Of a stretch of 64,000 nt of DNA, positions 58,499 to 64,000 are shown piece by piece. The stretch covers positions 1-64,000 of the forward strand of contig NKIR01000007.1 of the NCBI GenBank assembly GCA_002255985.1, given 5' to 3'. The notes beneath the pieces were generated by a model. It did not search any database and was not told the origin of the DNA. It worked only from the letters and a program-made list of their open reading frames with translations. The position numbers were made by a program, and so were the translations under genes. The DNA is from Sphingomonadaceae bacterium PASS1 (GTDB lineage: Bacteria; Pseudomonadota; Alphaproteobacteria; Sphingomonadales; Sphingomonadaceae). The stretch's first letter is position 1. Each line of letters begins with the position of its first letter.

Positions 58499-60655
58499 GT
58501 GATTGTGGTGGGGATATCGCACATTTTGACCATCAACAATTTGCCCGGTGGACGTGCAGGGCATCCGTGGTCGAACGTCCTCGAAAACGCGCTTGATCGG
58601 GAGCGCGATCAGTTACCCCTTTGGTTACCGGTTGGCATAGGAGTTGGGGTCGCCATTTGGCAATTTTACGGAACTTCGGCAATTTCAAGATTACTGTTAC
58701 TGGCACTCGCGGTTGGGCTGTTTGCGTTGTCGGCCAAACCACATAGCCGCATCCGCCAGTTTTTAGGGATCGCTGCAGTCAGCATGTTGCTTGGTTTTGC
58801 TTTGATTAGTCTGAAATCGGCGGCCGTGGACCAACCCGTGCTGGGCAAGGTTTGGATCGGGGAATTTTATGGGCGGATTGAAGCCGTAGAGAATATCACA
58901 GCGCGCGAGGTTGTCCGGCTGCGGCTTGCCACGAACGTGGATGCCGGATTGCCGCCAGTTGTTCGCGTAAATCTTACGCCCGAGCAATATCAATCAACAT
59001 TCCAAACAGGCGCGGTCATTAGATTGCGGGCGAGATTGATGCCACCTGCTGGCCCAACTTTGCCCGGCGGGTATGATTTTGCGCGTAGGGCATGGTTTCA
59101 AAAGATCGGTGCGACTGGCTCTGCATTGGGACGCGTAACGTTGATTGAGCCCGCAAAATCCAATGCGATGTTGTCGGCAAAGCGGGCGCAACTCACGCAG
59201 CATATTTTTACATCCATACCGCCTGATGCCGGCGCAATTGGCGCGGCGCTTGTGACGGGGGATCAGGGGCACATACGCGAGGCGGATGCACAAGCGATGC
59301 GTGACAGCGGATTGGCGCATCTGCTCTCGATCAGCGGGCTTCACGTAACGGCAGTCGTTGGATTTATTTTCTTCGCGGTTAGCCGATTGCTGTCATTTTC
59401 GTCATGGCTTGCCTTGCGGATTTCAGTGCCAATCTGTGCCGCGGCAGCCGCCGCAATGGGTGCGCTGGCGTACACGCTTCTAACGGGTGCAGAGGTGCCG
59501 ACGATACGATCCTGCATTGCAGCGATTCTGGTCCTCGTTGCACTGGCTCTAGGCAGGGAGGCGCTCACCTTGCGTCTGGTTGCATTTGGCGCGTCGATTA
59601 TGCCGCTATTCTGGCCTGAGGCATTGGCCGGACCTAGTTTTCAACTCAGTTTCGCGGCCGTGGCCACGATTGTCATCGTTCATGAACTGGCATTGGTGAA
59701 GCGGTTTACCGAACGGCGTGACGAGCCGACCCGATATCGACTTGCCCGGGGCGTAGCTTCACTTGTGCTCACAGGTCTCGCCATCGAAATAGTCTTGGCC
59801 CCGATCGCGTTGTTTCATTTTCATAAGACAGGACTTTATGGTGCCTTCGCGAATGTGGTCGCTATACCCATGACCACCTTTGTTATTATGCCGTTGGAAG
59901 CATTGGCACTTGCTTTCGATTTGGTCGGGCTTGGCTTGCCGTTCTGGTGGCTGGCCGGACAAGGAATTGCCGCGATATTGGCGTTGGCACATTTTGTGAG
60001 CGGTCTACCCGGCGCGGTTTCGATGATGCCTGAAATGCCAATCTGGTCTTACGCGGCATTCTGGGCGGGGGCGCTGCTATTTGGCCTGCTTCAAACGCAC
60101 ATCCGTTATGTCGGCATTCCTATATTCCTACTCGGCATTTCCGGAATGATATTGGCGCCACGGCCCGATATATTGGTCACGGGTGATGGAAAACATCTGG
60201 CTCTCGTCACAGCTGACGGAAAAATCTCGCTACTGCGCGGAAAGGCTGGCGATTTTGTTCGGGACATGATCTCCGAAAAAGCCGGAAGCAATGCTGTTGC
60301 CACTCCGATAGCAGAATGGCCGGGCGCAAACTGCACATCCGATAACTGCGTTATATCGATTGTTGCGTACAACCGGACCTGGACCATATTGGCAACGCGC
60401 ACAGCCTATCAAGTGCCCGCCATGGAGATGGCTGCGGCCTGCAAGCGCGTCGACATTGTCATTAGTGACCGATGGTTGCCGCAAAGCTGCCGCCCCAAAT
60501 GGATCAAAGCCGACCGCGCGCTGCTGGAAAATACCGGAGGCCTCGCTTTTTATTTGGCAGACCGACGCGTGATAACAGCTAACGAAAACCGAGCGCATAT
60601 GCCATGGGTTCAAGCGGCCAAAGCCGCGCAGCAGAACGCAGATTTAAATCAATGA
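58499..60655 (+). CDS. comEC: ComEC/Rec2 family DNA-uptake channel protein
   Basis: 718 residues from GTG 58499; GTG 58505 or 58508 are alternatives. N-terminal DUF4131-like region (about 30–230, with membrane spans and an OB-like beta part), then the Competence domain (about 240–540) with the hallmark [18 protein letters not shown] and many transmembrane helices. The C-terminal part (about 550–718) is soluble; I do not see an HxHxDH metallo-beta-lactamase motif, so the nuclease domain of some ComEC proteins is absent or degenerate. Role: transport of single-stranded DNA across the inner membrane during natural transformation. Its end overlaps the convergent lexA end by 7 bases. Confidence 0.9.
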   Translation: MIVVGISHILTINNLPGGRAGHPWSNVLENALDRERDQLPLWLPVGIGVGVAIWQFYGTSAISRLLLLALAVGLFALSAKPHSRIRQFLGIAAVSMLLGFALISLKSAAVDQPVLGKVWIGEFYGRIEAVENITAREVVRLRLATNVDAGLPPVVRVNLTPEQYQSTFQTGAVIRLRARLMPPAGPTLPGGYDFARRAWFQKIGATGSALGRVTLIEPAKSNAMLSAKRAQLTQHIFTSIPPDAGAIGAALVTGDQGHIREADAQAMRDSGLAHLLSISGLHVTAVVGFIFFAVSRLLSFSSWLALRISVPICAAAAAAMGALAYTLLTGAEVPTIRSCIAAILVLVALALGREALTLRLVAFGASIMPLFWPEALAGPSFQLSFAAVATIVIVHELALVKRFTERRDEPTRYRLARGVASLVLTGLAIEIVLAPIALFHFHKTGLYGAFANVVAIPMTTFVIMPLEALALAFDLVGLGLPFWWLAGQGIAAILALAHFVSGLPGAVSMMPEMPIWSYAAFWAGALLFGLLQTHIRYVGIPIFLLGISGMILAPRPDILVTGDGKHLALVTADGKISLLRGKAGDFVRDMISEKAGSNAVATPIAEWPGANCTSDNCVISIVAYNRTWTILATRTAYQVPAMEMAAACKRVDIVISDRWLPQSCRPKWIKADRALLENTGGLAFYLADRRVITANENRAHMPWVQAAKAAQQNADLNQ

Positions 60656-61335
60656 TATCTGCGCAACAGGCCCGCTAGCTTACCCTGAACCTCAACCTCA
60701 TGCTGTTCATAATATTGCGGCTCATAGGCGCTGTTGGCGGGGTCCAAACGGATTTTCTGGCCTTCGCGGCGCAGATATTTAAGTGTTGCTTCTTCACCGT
60801 GAACCAGTGCTACCACAATCTCTCCATCGCGCGCGGTCGTGGCTTTACGGATAAGCGCGTAATCTCCATCGAATATCCCCGCCTCGATCATCGAGTCGCC
60901 GGAAACTTCGAGCGCATAATGCTCGCCAGCCCCCAACAGCGCCATGGGGACGGACAAGGAACTTTGACCTTCCAAAGCTTCAATTGGGACACCGGCAGCG
61001 ATTTTGCCATGCAGTGGGATTTCCATGACGTCATTTGCAGCCACCGGCAAATGGACCTGCGCCTTGTTGCTGGCAACCGCGGGCGTCAGCTTGGTAACAT
61101 TATCGCTGCGCAAGTTGCCGCCGTCGGGTAGCTTCATCACTTCGAGTGCACGGGCGCGGTTTGCAAGACGGCGGATAAAGCCGCGTTCTTCCAAAGCACC
61201 AATCAACCGATGCACACCTGACTTGCTTTTCAAATCCAGCGCTTCCTTCATTTCTTCGAATGAGGGGGAAATACCGCTTTCATCAAGTCGCTGGTTAATG
61301 AACACAAGCAGTTCATGCTGTTTGGCTGTGAGCAT
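60649..61335 (-). CDS. lexA: LexA repressor
   Basis: 228 residues from ATG 61335 ([19 protein letters not shown]); an upstream in-frame start at 61383 would put coding sequence across the operator. N-terminal winged helix-turn-helix (residues 1–65), hinge, and S24 peptidase domain with autocleavage site Ala114-Gly115 (KIAAGVPIE), Ser148 ([10 protein letters not shown]) and Lys186 (EATLKYLRR). It represses the SOS regulon until RecA-stimulated self-cleavage. Tandem LexA boxes lie 20–46 bases upstream of the start. Confidence 0.96.
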   Translation of the reverse strand: MLTAKQHELLVFINQRLDESGISPSFEEMKEALDLKSKSGVHRLIGALEERGFIRRLANRARALEVMKLPDGGNLRSDNVTKLTPAVASNKAQVHLPVAANDVMEIPLHGKIAAGVPIEALEGQSSLSVPMALLGAGEHYALEVSGDSMIEAGIFDGDYALIRKATTARDGEIVVALVHGEEATLKYLRREGQKIRLDPANSAYEPQYYEQHEVEVQGKLAGLLRRYH

Positions 61336-61355
61336 ATTCAGGGTTCCATCATGTT

Positions 61356-61381
61356 GAACATGAGAAGAACGATTAGAGAAC
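61356..61381 (-). promoter_or_regulatory. Tandem overlapping LexA (SOS) boxes upstream of lexA
   Basis: On the plus strand GAAC occurs at 61356–61359, 61367–61370 and 61378–61381, each pair separated by exactly 7 bases. On the minus (coding) strand this is GTTC-N7-GTTC-N7-GTTC, i.e. two overlapping copies of the alphaproteobacterial SOS box. It should mediate autorepression of lexA. Confidence 0.85.
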
Positions 61382-61428
61382 AAATGGGGTTAAGTCAAGA
61401 ACATTTGTGCCCGGTAAGCGCGCCGCGC

Positions 61429-62610
61429 TCAAAACAACCGATGATATTGAACAACCGCATCTGTGGCCGTGGCAGGTGCATATACATCACGGATAATCAG
61501 CGCATTGCTTTGCGATAGCGGCGAGACCAATCCGCTATCGCGGGTGTTAAATGGGGTAATGGCTCCGTCTTCGACCTTTCCTCGCACATATTCTGCCCTG
61601 CTTCCGCCCATAGCTAATGCGTTGGTGGTCTTGGCTTCAAAGATTTCGGGGAGCGGCGAAAGGCTTCCCGCCATATACCGTATCAGAGGCAGCAGGAACA
61701 GAAACGCCGTTACGAATGCAGAAGTCGGATTGCCCGGCAGACCGAGAACTATTGTGTTGCCGACTTTTCCCGCCATAACGGGTTTCCCGGGTCGCATTGC
61801 AACCTTCCAAAAGTCCATATCTGCGCCAACATTGCGCAGCGCAGCCTGGACCAAATCGTGGTCGCCAACCGACGCGCCACCCGTTGTGACGATAATATCG
61901 GTGGTTGATGCGAGTGCGCTAAGGCGTGTTTCCAGCTCATTCAACCGGTCGGGAATTATGCCCGCATCCGTGATTTCGCATGGCAGGTTTGATAACATCG
62001 CATGCAGCATCGTGCTGTTTGATGATGGTATTTGCGCCGAACTGCATTGTATGCCTGCGGGCAGAAGCTCGTCGCCTGTCGCGACAATCGTTACATGCGG
62101 CCAACGGCCAACCTGAACGGAGCCGTGGCCGGCCATAGCTGCCAGAGCGCAGGGTCCAGCCTCCAGCATAGTGCCTGTCGCGAGAACCGTATCGCCGGAT
62201 GAAAAATCGCCACCCGCCGTGCGAATATGCATGCCCGGTGCAAGTGCATCCTTCGCCGTAGCCATCAGCGTGTCGCCGTCCCGCGAAGCATCTTCCTGGA
62301 TTAAGGTGGCATCTGCGCCAGCGGGGACATGCGCACCCGTAAAGATGCGCACGGCTTGGTTATGTTCCAATACGCCCGCAAAGGGCCGCCCTGCGGCGCT
62401 CTCGCCGATAACGTGCCAAGGCCCGGGAAACGCAGCAGATGATAAAGCGTATCCATCCATCGCGGAGAGATCAGCCGCAGGTTGTGTGCGTGTCGCACGG
62501 AGCGCGCCATGCAGATAATGCCGCGCAGCCTTGGTGAGTTCCAGTTCGACAGACGGCAATGGCGAAGCCAGCGCCAATAATCTGGCCTGCGCTTCGGCGA
62601 CCGAAATCAT
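61429..62610 (-). CDS. moeA: Molybdopterin molybdotransferase MoeA
   Basis: 393 residues from ATG 62610, which overlaps the moaC stop (ATGA); an in-frame start at 62619 is also possible. [49 protein letters not shown] and [10 protein letters not shown] are the typical MoeA motifs. It inserts molybdate into adenylylated molybdopterin to give the molybdenum cofactor. Last gene of the trpD-trpC-moaC-moeA run. Confidence 0.95.
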   Translation of the reverse strand: MISVAEAQARLLALASPLPSVELELTKAARHYLHGALRATRTQPAADLSAMDGYALSSAAFPGPWHVIGESAAGRPFAGVLEHNQAVRIFTGAHVPAGADATLIQEDASRDGDTLMATAKDALAPGMHIRTAGGDFSSGDTVLATGTMLEAGPCALAAMAGHGSVQVGRWPHVTIVATGDELLPAGIQCSSAQIPSSNSTMLHAMLSNLPCEITDAGIIPDRLNELETRLSALASTTDIIVTTGGASVGDHDLVQAALRNVGADMDFWKVAMRPGKPVMAGKVGNTIVLGLPGNPTSAFVTAFLFLLPLIRYMAGSLSPLPEIFEAKTTNALAMGGSRAEYVRGKVEDGAITPFNTRDSGLVSPLSQSNALIIRDVYAPATATDAVVQYHRLF

Positions 62611-63074
62611 GCGTGCCAATCGCCCGATTTGCCGCCCGTTTTGGACAGCAATCGTATGTCGGAAATCACCATCGCCTTATCGAGCGCCTTGGCCATGTCG
62701 TAAAACGTGAGCAAGGCAACCGACACAGCGGTCAAAGCCTCCATTTCGACACCCGTTGGACCATTTAAGCGCACACGCGCCTCTGCCCGGATGCCATGGT
62801 CTTCAAATTCAAACGCGATGGCAATTTTGGACAGCATGAGCGGGTGGCAAAGCGGTATGAGCTCGCTCGTCTTTTTCGCGGCCATGATGCCGGCAATCCG
62901 CGCGGTCCCAAGCACATCGCCTTTTTTGATATTGCCATCGCGCACAGCGTCAAGGGCTTCTGCGGACATAGTGATGCGTCCTTCAGCGATAGCCTCTCTG
63001 GCCGTATCGGCCTTGGCCGACACATCCACCATATGTGCGGAACCATCAGCACCCAGATGCGTGAGATCAGCCAT
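62607..63074 (-). CDS. moaC: Cyclic pyranopterin monophosphate synthase MoaC
   Basis: 155 residues. [67 protein letters not shown] and [20 protein letters not shown] are the canonical MoaC blocks. It forms cyclic pyranopterin monophosphate, the first committed Moco intermediate. It overlaps trpC by 8 bases. Confidence 0.97.
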   Translation of the reverse strand: MADLTHLGADGSAHMVDVSAKADTAREAIAEGRITMSAEALDAVRDGNIKKGDVLGTARIAGIMAAKKTSELIPLCHPLMLSKIAIAFEFEDHGIRAEARVRLNGPTGVEMEALTAVSVALLTFYDMAKALDKAMVISDIRLLSKTGGKSGDWHA

Positions 63075-63849
63075 GTCCGGTCAATAACCTTTGAGTGGCA
63101 AGTTTAACATCGGCGTTACGCATGAGGCTTTCGCCGACGAGGAACGTGTTGACCCCAGATGTGGCCATGCGCTGGCAATCGGCATGCGTCGAAATGCCGC
63201 TTTCGCACACAAGCAATATGTCGGCAGGCACATATTTTGCCAGACGCTCGGTAGTCGCCAGATCGACGTCAAATGTCTTCAAATTGCGGTTGTTCACGCC
63301 GACCAATTTTGATTTCAGATGAGTGAGCGCGCGATCCAATTCGGCCTCATCATGCACTTCCACAAGGACATCCAACCCCTCGGCAAAAGCCGCATCTTCT
63401 ATTTCGACCATGGCAACATCGTCCAATGCCGCGACGATAATCAATATCGCATCACCGCCCATTTGGCGCGCCTCGGCGCACTGCCATGGATCGACCATGA
63501 AATCCTTTCGGATGACCGGCAGGTCGCAGGCGTTGCGCGCAGCGATGAGATAATCCTCATGCCCCTGAAAATACGGCGCGTCGGTTAATACGGACAGGCA
63601 AGCAGCGCCACCCGCCTGATAGGCCTTTGCATGTGCTGCAGGATCGAAATCTGCGCGGATCAGACCTTTTGACGGGCTGGCTTTTTTGATTTCCGCAATC
63701 AACGCAAAGCCAGATGCGCTTTTGGAACGCAGCGCCGCTTCGAAACCACGCGGCGGCGACGGGGCAGGCCAGTGCGACAAGCCCTTTGGCTTTCGTTCTG
63801 CGACTTCCGTGCGCTTGGTCGCGCATATTTCCGCAAGCTTGTCGGTCAT
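63067..63849 (-). CDS. trpC: Indole-3-glycerol phosphate synthase
   Basis: 260 residues from ATG 63849, overlapping the trpD stop (TGATG). TIM-barrel enzyme of tryptophan synthesis: [67 protein letters not shown] and VCESGIST are the active-site loops. It converts CdRP to indole-3-glycerol phosphate. Confidence 0.96.
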   Translation of the reverse strand: MTDKLAEICATKRTEVAERKPKGLSHWPAPSPPRGFEAALRSKSASGFALIAEIKKASPSKGLIRADFDPAAHAKAYQAGGAACLSVLTDAPYFQGHEDYLIAARNACDLPVIRKDFMVDPWQCAEARQMGGDAILIIVAALDDVAMVEIEDAAFAEGLDVLVEVHDEAELDRALTHLKSKLVGVNNRNLKTFDVDLATTERLAKYVPADILLVCESGISTHADCQRMATSGVNTFLVGESLMRNADVKLATQRLLTGHG

Positions 63850-64000
63850 CAATATTTCACCCAACAGTTCAGCAACGCATTGGCAAGACCCTTGTCGATT
63901 GCCTCTGCGGCCTCTTCAACGCCATCGGGCATGGTTTCAACTACGCCGGCGACCAACAAAGCTTCCGCGGCATTGAACAGAACGGCGTCGCGATAGGCGC
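63849..64000 (-). CDS. trpD: Anthranilate phosphoribosyltransferase, C-terminal fragment (runs off window)
   Basis: The minus strand entering at 64000 encodes [20 protein letters not shown] ... [20 protein letters not shown] and a TGA that shares its last base with the trpC start. [13 protein letters not shown] is the conserved C-terminal helix of TrpD. Only about 50 residues are inside the window. Confidence 0.9.
   Translation of the reverse strand, partial: AYRDAVLFNAAEALLVAGVVETMPDGVEEAAEAIDKGLANALLNCWVKY

Overview
The window reads as chromosomal DNA of an alphaproteobacterium of the order Sphingomonadales. The reasons are moderate GC content, the zapA–6S RNA–fau arrangement, a DUF2842 protein and a DUF1467 protein of the sphingomonad type, a complete 14-subunit nuo operon with tight start/stop overlaps, and alphaproteobacterial LexA boxes (GTTC-N7-GTTC). 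Genus cannot be fixed from sequence reading alone; something close to Sphingorhabdus/Sphingopyxis is a guess.

Layout. 1–3.39 kb looks like the end of an integrated accessory region: the tip of an IS3-family element at the left edge, a Sel1-repeat/trypsin-like protease protein, a small secreted protein, a 53-residue membrane ORF, and a 25-bp tRNA-Ser 3' end with its terminator but no tRNA body, which is the expected scar of site-specific integration. 3.4–6.1 kb holds a c-type cytochrome and a catalase-peroxidase with an export signal. 6.3–12.8 kb holds a polysaccharide-export lipoprotein and a complete-looking DSF (diffusible signal factor) quorum-sensing set: RpfF-like synthase, RpfC-like hybrid sensor kinase (convergent, 3' ends overlapping), and an upstream response regulator whose output is PAS-GGDEF-EAL instead of the RpfG HD-GYP domain. 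12.9–17.5 kb has two divergent fusion genes for surface sugars: glycoside hydrolase/RmlD-like (carrying an apparent frameshift) and glycosyltransferase/UDP-galactopyranose mutase.

17.6–31.5 kb is housekeeping: thyA, a branched-chain 2-oxoacid dehydrogenase operon (E1 alpha, E1 beta, E2), tRNA-Asp, a minus-strand block (zapA, 6S RNA, fau, DUF2842), a glycolysis/pentose-phosphate run (tkt-gap-pgk-fba), thiE, efp and a SuhB-type phosphatase. 31.6–47.2 kb is the complex I operon nuoA–N, interrupted by three non-canonical genes: a SnoaL/NTF2-like protein between nuoD and nuoE, a 45-residue membrane peptide (preceded by a palindromic repeat) between nuoE and nuoF, and an exported protein with an internal duplication between nuoF and nuoG. 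birA, coaX, the RNase J gene and a DUF1467 gene continue in the same direction.

50.7–57 kb is a less understood block: a long coiled-coil membrane protein, an Hpt-like protein whose phosphoacceptor histidine is tryptophan, a nucleotidyltransferase-like membrane protein, a DUF2336 protein, and a histidine-kinase-like protein with an intact ATP-binding domain but no recognisable phosphoacceptor histidine. The window closes with gltA, a ComEC-family channel gene, lexA (with three GAAC half-sites in tandem 11-bp steps upstream), and a moeA–moaC–trpC–trpD operon cut by the right edge.

The strongest candidate for an under-described system is the DSF-type signalling cluster wired to a GGDEF-EAL output next to exopolysaccharide genes. 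Second is the pair of apparently non-phosphorylatable phosphorelay proteins at 53–57 kb. All functional statements are from reading the sequence and knowledge of families; no database searches were run.
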